Below, one piece after another: positions 19,801 to 27,035 of a DNA stretch of 64,000 nt (position 1 is the first letter of the stretch; each line of letters starts with the position of its first letter). The translations under genes and the position numbers were made by a program. This DNA is from Mycetocola miduiensis (GTDB taxonomy: Bacteria; Actinomycetota; Actinomycetes; Actinomycetales; Microbacteriaceae). The stretch spans positions 78,552 to 142,551 of the forward strand of contig NZ_FOVM01000009.1 in the NCBI RefSeq assembly GCF_900115155.1, in the 5' to 3' direction. The notes beneath the pieces are model-generated. The model saw only the letters and a program-made list of their open reading frames with translations. It had not been told where the DNA came from and did not search any database.

Positions 19801-20489
19801 AGCGAGATGGTGGGCACGGCATCCGGGATCGACCGCTGGTCGGCGACGGAGAACTCACGGATCTGTTCGACTTCGTCTCCGAAGAATTCCACGCGGTACG
19901 GATGCTCCGCCACGGGCGGGAAGACATCGAGGATTCCACCGCGCACGGCGAATTCTCCGCGGCGGGACACCATGTCGACCCGGACGTAGGCGAGCTCGAC
20001 GAGCTCGGTCGAGAGCCGTTGCAGGTCGTGGCCGCGGGCACCGGCATCCAGCCGGATCGGGTCCACCTCGGTGAGGTTGTCGGCGAGCGGTTGAAGCGCA
20101 GCACGAACCGAGGCAACGACGATGAGCGGTGCTGTTCCGTCCCAGTCGGTCATGACCCGGAGTGCGGCGAGTCTCTTGCCGACGATCTCGGCGCTGGGGC
20201 TCAGCCGCTCGTGCGGGAGTGTCTCCCAGGCCGGGAAGTCCACGATGCGAGCAGAGGGGATGACGCTCTCCAGCGCCGCGCGCAAGGACTCCGAGTCACG
20301 TCCGGTCGGTGTGACAACGAACAGCGCGGCTGGCTTACCCGCCTTGCTACGTGCCTGGAGAAGGCCAGCCAGGAGCGGGGCGCGGAGCCCATCGGTGACG
20401 GAGAAGTCAGCGTTCCTGGTGGCGTAGCCGAGGGCGTTGTCAAACGTGGAGGCGCGCGAAAGCGCTTCGATCAAGCCCGAAAGAGTCAC
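16875..20489 (-). CDS. mfd: Transcription-repair coupling factor
   Basis: 1204 residues, full length for Mfd. It displaces RNA polymerase stalled at DNA lesions and recruits the UvrA/UvrB excision system. In order: an N-terminal UvrB-like region, the RNA polymerase-interacting domain around residue 510 (LKAGDYVVHQTHGIGRF), an SF2 translocase with Walker A near 673 (LLSGDVGFGKTEVAIRAAF), a DEEQ box near 780 (LVIIDEEQRFGVEHK), SATPIPRTLEM, a GRVGRG motif, and the C-terminal TRCF domain. The ATG start gives a complete N-terminus. It sits between pth and the SDR/ALDH pair on the same strand. Confidence 0.96.
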   Translation of the reverse strand: MTLSGLIEALSRASTFDNALGYATRNADFSVTDGLRAPLLAGLLQARSKAGKPAALFVVTPTGRDSESLRAALESVIPSARIVDFPAWETLPHERLSPSAEIVGKRLAALRVMTDWDGTAPLIVVASVRAALQPLADNLTEVDPIRLDAGARGHDLQRLSTELVELAYVRVDMVSRRGEFAVRGGILDVFPPVAEHPYRVEFFGDEVEQIREFSVADQRSIPDAVPTISLPPSRELLLNDAVRQRAAEMQHEFPNMSGMLEKIANGIPVEGMESLAPALLERLVSVSHYFPAGAAVAVMSPERVATRAISLSETNREFLAAAWHAATAGAQAPIDLASGEFITLEDLRTATQFTAPGEPAADHPWWTFSTFQQGPDDVLPEEREMDEILTVRVAADPVPSFSGNVDGAIEHVASRLREGWVVGIAARGTGLVERARDVLAEHEVPARVVDGFPADPEPGIAYLLQGTAESGFELAEAKLALISENEFYGRTIGYDSRQVKKLASRRKNVVDPLQLKAGDYVVHQTHGIGRFVELSQREVSSGGRNPTKTRREYLTLEYAPSKRGYPGDKLLVPTDQLDLLSRYVGGEAPALSKMGGSDWAQAKGKARRAVRDIAVELVKLYSARMASKGFAFSKDTPWQRELEEAFPFAETPDQLTTIDEVKADMERPIPMDRLLSGDVGFGKTEVAIRAAFKAVQDGKQVAMLVPTTLLVRQHFETFAERFAGFPVHLRALSRFQTAKEAKETQEGLERGTIDVVIGTHRLLSEGMTFKDLGLVIIDEEQRFGVEHKDKLKKLKTNVDILAMSATPIPRTLEMAVTGIREMSTLATPPEERHPILSFVGPYSEKQVGAAIRRELLREGQIFFVHNRVSSINRIAAQLAEIVPEARIAVAHGQLSESTLERVVVDFWERKFDVLVCTTIIETGLDIQNANTIIIDRADKYGLSQLHQLRGRVGRGRERAYAYFLYDENKPLSETAHDRLSTIAANNELGSGMQVALKDLEIRGAGNLLGGEQAGHIAGVGFDLYLRMIGEAVADFRGDVAEGQTELRLELPVDAHIPEDYVDSERLRLEAYQKLSAASGPAAADDQIGLVIDELTDRYGEPPAQVQNLIAVSRLRQRAQRVGLSELVAMGTNLRAAPANLPDSLQARLRRMYPGGKYLAQANALIVPMPAKHGEKLSDADLIAWVGQFLDALFPLPPKEAQAAS

Positions 20490-20543
20490 CAGAACAGTCT
20501 ACGCGGCACGTCAGACAGCACGGTCGCCGCACGGGCGGCCGAC

Positions 20544-21161
20544 TCAGGAAGGCGAATGCACCTTCAACTGCGCGGCCTGGAGGCCGTCCGTCGCGAGGAG
20601 CGCGACGGCATCCGCTGCGTCTCCTACGAGGTTGGGAAGAACGTCTCGTTCCGCTCCGGCGAAGTCCTTGAGCACGAAGTCGGCGGCGTCCTGGCGTCCA
20701 GGCGGGCGCCCGATCCCCACTCGCACACGAAGGAAGTCGGGGCTGTCTGCGGCCTTGGCGATGTCGCGCAGCCCGTTGTGGCCGCCGTGCCCGCCGCCCT
20801 GTTTGAGCTTGACGGTGTCGAACGGGAGGTCGAGCTCATCGTGGATGACGATGAGGCGTGCCGGGTCGAGCGAATAGAAGCGGAGCAGTGCCGCGACGGG
20901 GCCGCCAGACACGTTCATGTAGCTATTCAGCTTCGCCAGCACCAGTTTCGGTCCGCCGGGGGTGACGAAGCCCTCGGCGACGACAGCCGGGGTCTTGTGC
21001 TTGCGGAATCCGGTGCCCATTCGCGCCGCGAGTTCGTCGACGACCATGTGTCCGACATTGTGGCGGTTGCGCGCGTAGGCCGGCCCGGGGTTCCCCAGAC
21101 CAACGACGAGCCAGGTGTTCTCAGCCACGGCCGGCTCTGCCTTCTCTTTGCGCCACCACAT
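20544..21161 (-). CDS. pth: Peptidyl-tRNA hydrolase
   Basis: 205 residues. The enzyme releases peptides from prematurely dropped peptidyl-tRNA so that the tRNA can be reused. Active-site residues are visible: the Asn in VVGLGNPGPAYA, the catalytic His in RNRHNVGHMVVDELA, the Asp in VIHDELDLPFDTVKLK and the Asn in GGGHGGHNGLRD. Substrate-binding LNSYMNVSGGPVA is also present. The N-terminal ten residues (MWWRKEKAEP) are an extra leader compared with E. coli Pth. It follows rplY on the same strand across a strong hairpin (21181-21232) and precedes mfd by about 54 bases, a conserved actinobacterial arrangement. Confidence 0.96.
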   Translation of the reverse strand: MWWRKEKAEPAVAENTWLVVGLGNPGPAYARNRHNVGHMVVDELAARMGTGFRKHKTPAVVAEGFVTPGGPKLVLAKLNSYMNVSGGPVAALLRFYSLDPARLIVIHDELDLPFDTVKLKQGGGHGGHNGLRDIAKAADSPDFLRVRVGIGRPPGRQDAADFVLKDFAGAERDVLPNLVGDAADAVALLATDGLQAAQLKVHSPS

Positions 21162-21180
21162 GATTCTCCTTGCTCAAGCA

Positions 21181-21232
21181 AGCGAGCCTGCCGGTTCGCG
21201 ACCCCGGAGGTCGCGATCCGGGCAGGCTCGCT
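21181..21232 (-). terminator. Long hairpin between rplY and pth
   Basis: A 12-base perfect outer stem (agcgagcctgcc / ggcaggctcgct) continues after a small bulge into an 8-base inner stem (tcgcgacc / ggtcgcga). It lies between the rplY stop and the pth start and has no T run. It may end rplY transcription or partly uncouple pth from it. Confidence 0.65.
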
Positions 21233-21249
21233 GGCGGAATATCCGGTCG

Positions 21250-21849
21250 TTACTCGGCTGCCGGTGCTGCTTCCGCAGCTCCACCTTCAGCCTCGCCCTC
21301 TTCTTCGGTCTCGGCCGGCTCGGAGATGGCGACAACGAGCACGTCGGGGTCGCTGAGCAGGCTGGAACCGGTGGGAAGCGGGACGTCCTTGGCGAGGATG
21401 TGCGCGCCGGCCTCGAGGCCCTCGATCGAAACGACGAGGTTCTCAGGGATGTGGGTTGCCTCAGCCTCGATCGACAGCGTGGTCGCGTCGAGGTTGTGGA
21501 CGGTACCTGCGGCGGACTCACCCTCGAGGTGGACGGGGATGTCAACGGTGACCTTCTCACCCTTGATGACGACGATGAGGTCGAGGTGTTCGATGATGCG
21601 GAGCACCGGGTCCTTCTGAACGTCCTTGACCAGCGCGAGGCTCTGCTTGCCGTCGATCTCGAGCTCGAGAACCGCGTTGGACTTGCGGATGATCAGGCCG
21701 ATCTGGTGGGCGGGCAGGGCGACGTGCTTCGGCTCGGTGCCGCGGCCGTACATGACGGCGGGGATCTTGCCGGTTGCACGGAGCTTGCGGGCAGCGCCCT
21801 TGCCGAACGAGGTGCGGGTTTCTGCGACTACTTTGTTGTCGTCAGCCAT
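21250..21849 (-). CDS. rplY: 50S ribosomal protein L25/general stress protein Ctc
   Basis: 199 residues of the long, CTC-type L25 that binds 5S rRNA. The N-terminal L25 domain (AETRTSFGKGAARKLRATG, then GKIPAVMYGRG) covers about residues 9-95. The C-terminal beta domain follows, and the protein ends with a strongly acidic Glu/Ala tail (EPAETEEEGEAEGG), which is common in actinobacteria. The ATG at 21849 is behind AAGGAGAAC. The pairing with pth downstream is widely conserved. In M. tuberculosis rplY lies close to prs; here that junction has been split by the sugar island at about 22-28 kb. Confidence 0.95.
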   Translation of the reverse strand: MADDNKVVAETRTSFGKGAARKLRATGKIPAVMYGRGTEPKHVALPAHQIGLIIRKSNAVLELEIDGKQSLALVKDVQKDPVLRIIEHLDLIVVIKGEKVTVDIPVHLEGESAAGTVHNLDATTLSIEAEATHIPENLVVSIEGLEAGAHILAKDVPLPTGSSLLSDPDVLVVAISEPAETEEEGEAEGGAAEAAPAAE

Positions 21850-22132
21850 GGTGTTCTCCTTGTGGTGAGCCTGGGCTCTTCGCGTGAACCGGAGCGCGCT
21901 CCGGGTGGTCTGGGAGGAGGCCGGGAATGCCCGACTCCGTGTCAACTCGAACGCATGTCAGCGTGAGGAAAAGCCGGTTCCGTCGAGAAACCATGGTTGC
22001 CTTGTCCACCGCGTCGATTACGGATGCCGCTGTAACGCAACGCGCAGCATCCCTCGCCGAAGTTCAGTGGCCAAGTCTACCCCATGGCTGAACCGGTGCA
22101 TTGCGGACCGGGAAGCCACCGCGCGGCCGCCG

Positions 22133-22669
22133 TCAGACGGTTGACGCCTTATTGAGCTTCGCCGTCGTCTCAGAGAGGATCTGGGTGACCCTCTGGTCGA
22201 TGTCGACGACGATTCCGGGCTCATCGTCCTCGAGCGGTTCGAGCGTGGCGAACTGCGAATCGAGGAGGGCAGGCGGCATGAAGTGGTCACTGCGGCCTTC
22301 GAGCCGTGACGCGAGCACCTCACGGGTTCCTGAGAGGTGCACGAAGCGAGTCTTCGGGGCGGCCCGGAGGATCGCGTCCCGGTAGGTGCGGCGGAGCGCG
22401 GAACAGGCGATGACCATTCCGCTGCCCTGCTCACCGGCATCCGCAAGTGTCTTTCCGACAGTCGCGAGCCATGGCCAGCGGTCATCGTCGTTCAACGGTT
22501 GACCGCCGGCCATCTTCTCAACGTTGGACTGCGGGTGAAGTGAGTCACCATCGACGAACGGAACCCCGAGGGCGCCGGCGATGAGCGCGCCGATCGTGCT
22601 TTTGCCTGATCCGGAGACCCCCATCACGATGATCTGGATGCCCTCGGATGTTCCGTCGTCAATAGTCAT
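22133..22669 (-). CDS. gntK: Gluconokinase
   Basis: 178 residues of the P-loop gluconokinase family, which phosphorylates D-gluconate to 6-phosphogluconate. Walker A is VMGVSGSGKSTIG near residues 15-27. Family motifs follow: FVDGDSLHPQSNVEKM, GQPLNDDDRWPWL, CSALRRTYRD, HLSGTREVL and DHFMPPALLDSQFATLE. The product feeds Gnd, encoded 2.8 kb away, so together they make a gluconate shunt to ribulose 5-phosphate. Its ATG overlaps by 4 bases the stop codon of the broken mannonate dehydratase remnant upstream, an arrangement produced by a 25-base duplication there. The LacI regulator nearby may control it (inference). Confidence 0.93.
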   Translation of the reverse strand: MTIDDGTSEGIQIIVMGVSGSGKSTIGALIAGALGVPFVDGDSLHPQSNVEKMAGGQPLNDDDRWPWLATVGKTLADAGEQGSGMVIACSALRRTYRDAILRAAPKTRFVHLSGTREVLASRLEGRSDHFMPPALLDSQFATLEPLEDDEPGIVVDIDQRVTQILSETTAKLNKASTV

Positions 22670-22944
22670 TCGATAATTCTCTCAGTTACCAGTCGTGGAC
22701 TGTGCCGTCGGTACCAGTCGTGGACTGTGCCGTCGGCGAGCCGGTTGTACGGCAGGTAAGCGGTCTCGTAGGGGTACTTGCCCGCCTCGTCGACGTTCAA
22801 TTCGACACCGAGTCCAGGCTTGTTGCCCGGGTGCAGCATGCCGTCATTCCAGGTGAAGGACTGTTCGAAGACGCTGTCGGTCTTCGCTCCGTGCTTCATG
22901 TACTCCTGGATACCGACGTTGTGGATGTACATTGCGAGGTGCAT
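22666..22944 (-). pseudogene. C-terminal remnant of a D-mannonate dehydratase (ManD, enolase superfamily)
   Basis: 92 residues match only the last quarter of a roughly 400-residue ManD/RspA-type dehydratase: MHLAMYIHNVGIQEYM, then DGMLHPGNKPGLGVELN and GKYPYETAYLP. The first three quarters, including the metal ligands, are missing. The 3' end has a perfect 25-base tandem duplication (22687-22711 and 22712-22736). Without it the frame would end ...DGTVHDW followed by TAA; with it the frame shifts and runs to a TGA overlapping the gntK ATG. ManD family enzymes dehydrate mannonate, and in some members gluconate, to 2-keto-3-deoxygluconate. This copy cannot be active. Confidence 0.82.
22687..22736 (+). 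repeat. Perfect 25-base tandem duplication
   Basis: The 25-mer beginning taccagtcgtgg and ending gtgccgtcgg occurs twice back to back. It lies in the 3' end of the mannonate dehydratase remnant and displaces its original stop codon. Confidence 0.95.
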
Positions 22945-22946
22945 CG

Positions 22947-23067
22947 CTGTGCCAAGGTTGCCGGGATGCCGCTGTACCAGCTCCTCGGTGGTGCGTCCCG
23001 CACCGGCCTGATGGCCTACGCCACGCTTCGGGCGAGTCTCTTCCCGAGCTCTTCGACAGCGTGCGTG
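22947..23067 (+). pseudogene. Internal fragment of a mannonate dehydratase gene, opposite strand, frameshifted
   Basis: The plus strand reads AKVAGMPLYQLLGGASRTG, the capping/barrel-start region of ManD around residue 100 of the family. About 25 codons in, one base appears to be missing (TAC-GCC-ACG where TAC-GxC-CAC is expected), and the match continues in another frame as HASGESLPELFDSVR. Everything before and after is lost. It starts within a few bases of the minus-strand ManD remnant, so the two pieces lie head to head, which requires rearrangement and not just deletion. Confidence 0.75.
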
Positions 23068-23498
23068 AGAAGCACCTGCTCGACATCATCGCCGACCGCG
23101 CTCCCCTGCTCGGCCTCGAGCTGGGTGTTCACTGGATCCAGCGTGGCGGCCTCGATCCGGTAGCCACGATCGCGAAATACAGCGATCGCGTCGCAATGAT
23201 TCACCTCAAGGACTATCGGATCGGGCTGATGCCCTACTCCGCTTTCGCATCCCTCGCCGCCGGCGATTTCGCTGCTTTCATGGCGGCATTCACCACGGTC
23301 GTGCAGTTCGCCGAGGTCGGTGAGGGCAACCTCGACTTCCGCGGAATCATAGAGCAGAGCCTCGCAAGCGATGCGAAGTACCTGCTGGTCGAGCAGGACG
23401 ACTTTTATGGCCGGGATGTCTTCGACGACGAAGCTGTGCGGACCGCAGGCTCGGTCACAAACGGCTGTTCGCACCGATGCTCGGTCGCAAACGGCTGA
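23068..23498 (+). pseudogene. C-terminal remnant of a sugar phosphate isomerase/epimerase (xylose isomerase-like TIM barrel)
   Basis: Directly fused to the mannonate dehydratase fragment, the frame continues LLDIIADRAPLLGLELGVHW, then YSDRVAMIHLKDYRI, EVGEGNLDF and KYLLVEQDDFYGRD. These are the last strands of an AP endonuclease 2/xylose isomerase-like sugar isomerase, where His, Asp and Glu residues bind the metal. The N-terminal half of the barrel is absent. The natural end is probably near FDDEA; the frame then runs through a short repeat (gctcggtc-caaacggctg twice) to a TGA. It is non-functional but shows that a sugar-acid or polyol pathway once stood here. Confidence 0.72.
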
Positions 23499-23523
23499 AC
23501 CTTTCGGCGAAGTCCAGCCGTTT
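23489..23523. terminator. Hairpin between the isomerase remnant and the LacI gene
   Basis: Inverted repeat aaacggctg / cagccgttt with a 17-base loop. On the plus strand a short T run (cgttttc) follows. It lies just beyond the 3' ends of both converging genes and could serve either. Confidence 0.6.
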
Positions 23524-23537
23524 TCGACCGGGCAGGT

Positions 23538-24596
23538 TCAGCGCTCGGCGGGACCGGTCGAACCGCGAACGATCAGCGACGTGACGATCGCCTCGTCATC
23601 GCCGGGCGCTGGAGCGTTCTCGGCGCCGAGTATCTCGAGCGCGAGACTGACGGCGCGCTCACCGGCGAGGGCGAGCGGGGTACGAACCGTTGTCAGCGCT
23701 GGCGACGTGAAGTCCGAGCCGAAGATGTCGTCGAACCCGATGACGCTCAGCCGGCCAGGCACCTCGATTCCCTGCTCAGCTGCGGCCCGGAGCAGGCCGA
23801 TCGCCATCAGGTCGTTGTAGGCGACAACAGCGGTGACACCAGCGGCGAGAACCCGCGCGAGCGCCGCACGGCCTCCGTCGAGGGTCGGCACACCCGGGCC
23901 GATTTCCGCGATCGACATCCCGTGGGAGAGAGCGTTCTCGAGCAGTGCGGACCAACAGGTGGCTCTCATCCATGAATTCGCCGGCCCGGACAGGTAGGCA
24001 ATGCTCGTGTGGCCAAAAGATGCGAGGTAAGCGACGGCCTCCTCGATACCGGGTGAGACGTCGGGCAGGATACTCGACACCCCCTGCCCGTCCCGGTTGA
24101 TCAGGACGAGGGTCTTGGAGTCAGCGAGCCGCTGGATCCGCTCGTCGCTGAGACGGGTCGTCCCGAGGATGAGGCCGTCGACGGAGGGCTGGATGCGTTC
24201 CGCCGTTGAGGCCTCGATCTCCCCCGACTCCTGGGACTCCGCGATCACGAGCGTGTAGCCCTGCTGAGCTGCAGCATGCTCAGCGCCGCGGACGATACCG
24301 AAGATCATCGGGTTGGTGATGTCGGCGAGCAGCAGCCCGAGCGTGTTGGTCCGTCCGGTGGGCAGCGCCCTCGCCATCGGGTTGAGCCGGTAATTCAGCT
24401 CTTTCGCCGCGGCGTGGATTCGTTCTGCGGTTTTGATGTTGATGCGACCGGGCTGGCTGAGCGCACGCGAAACGGTCGACGGATTCACCCCGGCGAGTCT
24501 CGCGACGTCGTAGATCGTCGGGGCAGATTTGCCACCTCGCGGCCCGCGGGCGCGCGACGTCAATGCGGGCTCTGCGGCTACGGCGTCGCTCGACAT
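23538..24596 (-). CDS. LacI family transcriptional regulator
   Basis: 352 residues. The N-terminal helix-turn-helix reads TIYDVARLAGVNPSTVSRAL (about residues 27-46) with the LacI hinge helix further on (NYRLNPMARALPTGRTNTLG). A periplasmic-binding-protein-like effector domain follows (LLLADITNPMIFGIVRGAEH to VIGFDDIFGSDFTSPALTTV). The ATG at 24596 gives the usual short leader; a longer frame is spurious. It appears intact although genes on both sides are broken. Probable targets are the remaining sugar-acid genes gntK and gnd, with gluconate or a related acid as inducer (inference). No operator could be assigned with confidence. Confidence 0.9.
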   Translation of the reverse strand: MSSDAVAAEPALTSRARGPRGGKSAPTIYDVARLAGVNPSTVSRALSQPGRINIKTAERIHAAAKELNYRLNPMARALPTGRTNTLGLLLADITNPMIFGIVRGAEHAAAQQGYTLVIAESQESGEIEASTAERIQPSVDGLILGTTRLSDERIQRLADSKTLVLINRDGQGVSSILPDVSPGIEEAVAYLASFGHTSIAYLSGPANSWMRATCWSALLENALSHGMSIAEIGPGVPTLDGGRAALARVLAAGVTAVVAYNDLMAIGLLRAAAEQGIEVPGRLSVIGFDDIFGSDFTSPALTTVRTPLALAGERAVSLALEILGAENAPAPGDDEAIVTSLIVRGSTGPAER

Positions 24597-24821
24597 GTTG
24601 ATACTCCTCCGGGCGTTCGCACGCCCTCTGCAGTCGGCCGTGACGGCCTGGCCCCAAGAAATCGCACCTTGTTCTCGCCAATCACGCCGCAACACCGGCC
24701 TGGACGTCCTGCTCCCGCTGTGCGGCCAGAAGCCTGAGCCGGTTGGCCCGCCCTGCTCCTGACGGTCCGGGTCGGGAGGGACCGGACGAAAAATCCGGCT
24801 GTGGAAGCGGGCGAAGCGTGA
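24597..24821. other. Intergenic stretch with a small hairpin
   Basis: No gene is seen between the LacI start and the dehydrogenase remnant. It holds the regulator's upstream region (ggagtat before the ATG) and, near 24781-24799, a small inverted repeat ccgga-cgaaaaat-ccgg just past the remnant's stop codon, which could be its old terminator. Confidence 0.5.
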
Positions 24822-25120
24822 TTAGTTTCGTACGGGGAATGTACCCTCGTCGGCGATGCGCGAGTTCGGCTCGGCCAGGAACTCGTCCTCATCGAAGTTG
24901 AGCGAGACATCCTGCCCCGTCCATGCCGAGAGGTGGATGGCGTTGGCCAGGCGCACACCCTTGATGCCGTCCGAACCGGGAGCAAGCCAGGACGCGCCGT
25001 CGAGGATGTTGGCGGCGAAGTTCTCGAGAACGCCGGCGTGCTGGGCGCCCCACGGGGAATCGAACTCGATCGTCTCCTGCGTGTACAGCTCCTCGACGTT
25101 GAGCTGGCCCGAAGAGCTTC
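24822..25120 (-). pseudogene. C-terminal remnant of a Gfo/Idh/MocA family oxidoreductase
   Basis: Reading the minus strand gives one frame beginning about GQLNVEELYTQETIEF, then HAGVLENFAANILDGASWL, GIKGVRLANAIHLSAWTGQD and a terminal FPVRN followed by TAA (24822-24824). This is the C-terminal domain of an inositol/sugar dehydrogenase of about 380 residues. The NAD-binding Rossmann domain and catalytic Lys are missing: immediately upstream the frame meets a TGA near 25120. It is a dead gene, the third broken sugar enzyme in this block. Confidence 0.7.
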
Positions 25121-25257
25121 ATAAGACGATGATTCATGCGCACGCCCCGAGCCGCGATGCGATCTCGGCGGCCGTCGAGAAGATCCAGGGCCTCTCCGGG
25201 TTCACCGGAACGTTCAACGAGAACGTCTGGTGTGACACGTTCGGAACCCGGCTGTAA
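25112..25257 (+). pseudogene. Unidentified C-terminal gene fragment
   Basis: From the breakpoint of the dehydrogenase remnant, the plus strand carries a protein-like tail (EELHKTMIHAHAPSRDAISA, then GLSGFTGTFNENVWCDTFGT) ending in TAA. The upstream part of the same frame is only the shadow of the dehydrogenase remnant. I cannot name the family. It lies head to head with the remnant at 24822-25120, as the two mannonate dehydratase pieces do at 22945. Confidence 0.45.
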
Positions 25258-25424
25258 TCGCGGCGGCGCCGTCGTCACGTGGGGAACCGGACCTGCCCGG
25301 TTTGCTAGCGTGTACACGAAGCCCCAGGTGCGACTTTGCGCGCTTTGCCCCATTGTCTTCGCTCCTCTTCGTGAGGACTGCCCGACTTCTGACCGCTGAC
25401 CGCTGACCACAAGAGGAGACCTCC
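25258..25424 (+). promoter_or_regulatory. Upstream region of gnd
   Basis: No gene is seen. It contains a short direct repeat (ctgaccg three times near 25389-25408) and ends with AGAGGAGA six bases before the gnd ATG, a strong ribosome site. A promoter is presumed here, but no box is convincing. Confidence 0.5.
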
Positions 25425-26882
25425 ATGGCGGATACAACCAAGGCCCAGGCCAACATCGGCGTCGTCGGATTGGCGGTGATGGGCTCGAACCTGGCCCGCA
25501 ACCTCGCCAGCCGCGAAGGAAACACCGTGGCGGTGTACAACCGCTCATGGGAGAAGACGAACACCCTTATCACCGAGCACCCCGAAGCCGGGTTCATCGC
25601 GTCGGAGAAGATCGAGGACTTCGTCGCCTCGCTGCAGAAGCCGCGCACGGCGATCATCATGGTTCAGGCCGGGAAGGGCACCGATGCCGTCATCGACCAG
25701 CTGACCGAGTTGTTCGAACCGGGTGACATCATCGTCGACGGCGGCAACGCACTCTTCACCGACACGATCCGCCGCGAGAAGGCCGTCCGTGAGACGGGCA
25801 TCAACTTCGTCGGCGCCGGTATCTCCGGTGGCGAAGAGGGCGCACTCAAGGGCCCGTCGATCATGCCCGGCGGGTCAGCTGAGGCGTACCAGACGCTCGG
25901 CCCCATCCTCTCCTCGATCGCGGCCGTCGCAGAAGGCGAGCCCTGTGTCACCCACATCGGCACCGACGGGGCCGGCCACTTCGTCAAGATGATCCACAAC
26001 GGCATCGAATACGCTGACATGCAGCTGATCGCGGAGGCGTACGACCTCATCCGCCGTGGCACCGGAAAGTCGCCGGCCGAAATCGCCGAGGTCTTCGCCG
26101 AGTGGAACCGCGGCGAGCTCGAGAGCTACCTCATCGAGATCACCGCCGAGGTCCTCCGCCAGGTCGACGCGAAGACCGGAAAGCCCCTCGTCGACGTCAT
26201 CGTCGACCAGGCCGGCTCCAAGGGCACAGGCGTCTGGACCGTTCAGACCGCCCTCAACCTCGGCACCCCGGTTTCCGGCATTGCCGAGGCCGTCTTCGCT
26301 CGTGGACTCTCCTCGCACCCTGAGCAGCGCGCAGCGGCAATCGGTCTCCCCGGGCCGAGCGACGAGTGGACCGTCGACGACAAGGATGCCTTCATCGAAG
26401 ACGTCCGGCTCGCGCTCTACGCGTCGAAGATCGTCGCATACTCGCAGGGCTTCGACGCCATCGCCGCTGGAGCAGACGAGCACGGCTGGAACATCGACCT
26501 CGGAGCGGTGTCGAAGATCTGGCGCGGCGGCTGCATCATCCGCGCCCAGTTCCTCAACCGGATCGCTGACTCATACGCCGAAGTTCCCGACCTCAAGCTC
26601 CTCCTCTCGGCACCGTACTTCGCTGATGCGATGTCGAAGGCGCAGGATGCCTGGCGCCGCGTGGTCGTCGCGTCGGCCCAGTCCGGCATCCCCGCTCCTG
26701 CGTTCTCGTCGTCGCTGTCGTACTACGACGGGCTGCGGGCCGAGCGTCTGCCTGCGGCACTCGTGCAGGGCCAGCGTGACTTCTTCGGTGCGCACACCTA
26801 CAAGCGGGTCGACGCTGAGGGCACGTTCCACACGCTCTGGTCAGGCGACCGCAGCGAGGTCCAGGCCGTCGACAGCCACTAG
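25425..26882 (+). CDS. gnd: 6-phosphogluconate dehydrogenase, decarboxylating (NADP-dependent)
   Basis: 485 residues, the long NADP-type enzyme. It oxidises 6-phosphogluconate to ribulose 5-phosphate and CO2 in the pentose phosphate pathway. The coenzyme loop is NIGVVGLAVMGSNLARNLA with the NADP-specific YNRSWEKT after it. Substrate residues are in FVGAGISGGEEGAL, the catalytic Lys in HFVKMIHNGIEYADMQLI, and the C-terminal ALVQGQRDFFGAHTYKRVD. The ATG start has a strong AGAGGAGA site. Together with gntK it converts gluconate to a pentose phosphate. A terminator follows directly. Confidence 0.96.
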   Translation: MADTTKAQANIGVVGLAVMGSNLARNLASREGNTVAVYNRSWEKTNTLITEHPEAGFIASEKIEDFVASLQKPRTAIIMVQAGKGTDAVIDQLTELFEPGDIIVDGGNALFTDTIRREKAVRETGINFVGAGISGGEEGALKGPSIMPGGSAEAYQTLGPILSSIAAVAEGEPCVTHIGTDGAGHFVKMIHNGIEYADMQLIAEAYDLIRRGTGKSPAEIAEVFAEWNRGELESYLIEITAEVLRQVDAKTGKPLVDVIVDQAGSKGTGVWTVQTALNLGTPVSGIAEAVFARGLSSHPEQRAAAIGLPGPSDEWTVDDKDAFIEDVRLALYASKIVAYSQGFDAIAAGADEHGWNIDLGAVSKIWRGGCIIRAQFLNRIADSYAEVPDLKLLLSAPYFADAMSKAQDAWRRVVVASAQSGIPAPAFSSSLSYYDGLRAERLPAALVQGQRDFFGAHTYKRVDAEGTFHTLWSGDRSEVQAVDSH

Positions 26883-26894
26883 CACGTCACGACG

Positions 26895-26936
26895 ACGCCC
26901 TGTCGGATGCCTTCGGGCGCCCGGCAGGGCGTTTTG
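26895..26936 (+). terminator. Terminator of gnd
   Basis: Stem acgccctgtcgg / ccggcagggcgt with a 14-base loop, then TTTGGGG, begins 12 bases after the gnd stop. It is the best-formed intrinsic terminator in this part of the window. Confidence 0.82.
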
Positions 26937-27035
26937 GGGCCGCGGCCGGATCGCCCGCGAGCGCCGGAATCCGCGCCAGCCTCCATGCCCGGGGGCCGGT
27001 AGGCTCGAAGTATCCCCCGCCTCCCGGAAGGTCCC

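Noticed and set aside
19401..21356. A 651-codon plus-strand frame over mfd, pth and the rplY 3' end
   Set aside because: Spans three confirmed minus-strand genes and has no recognisable motif.
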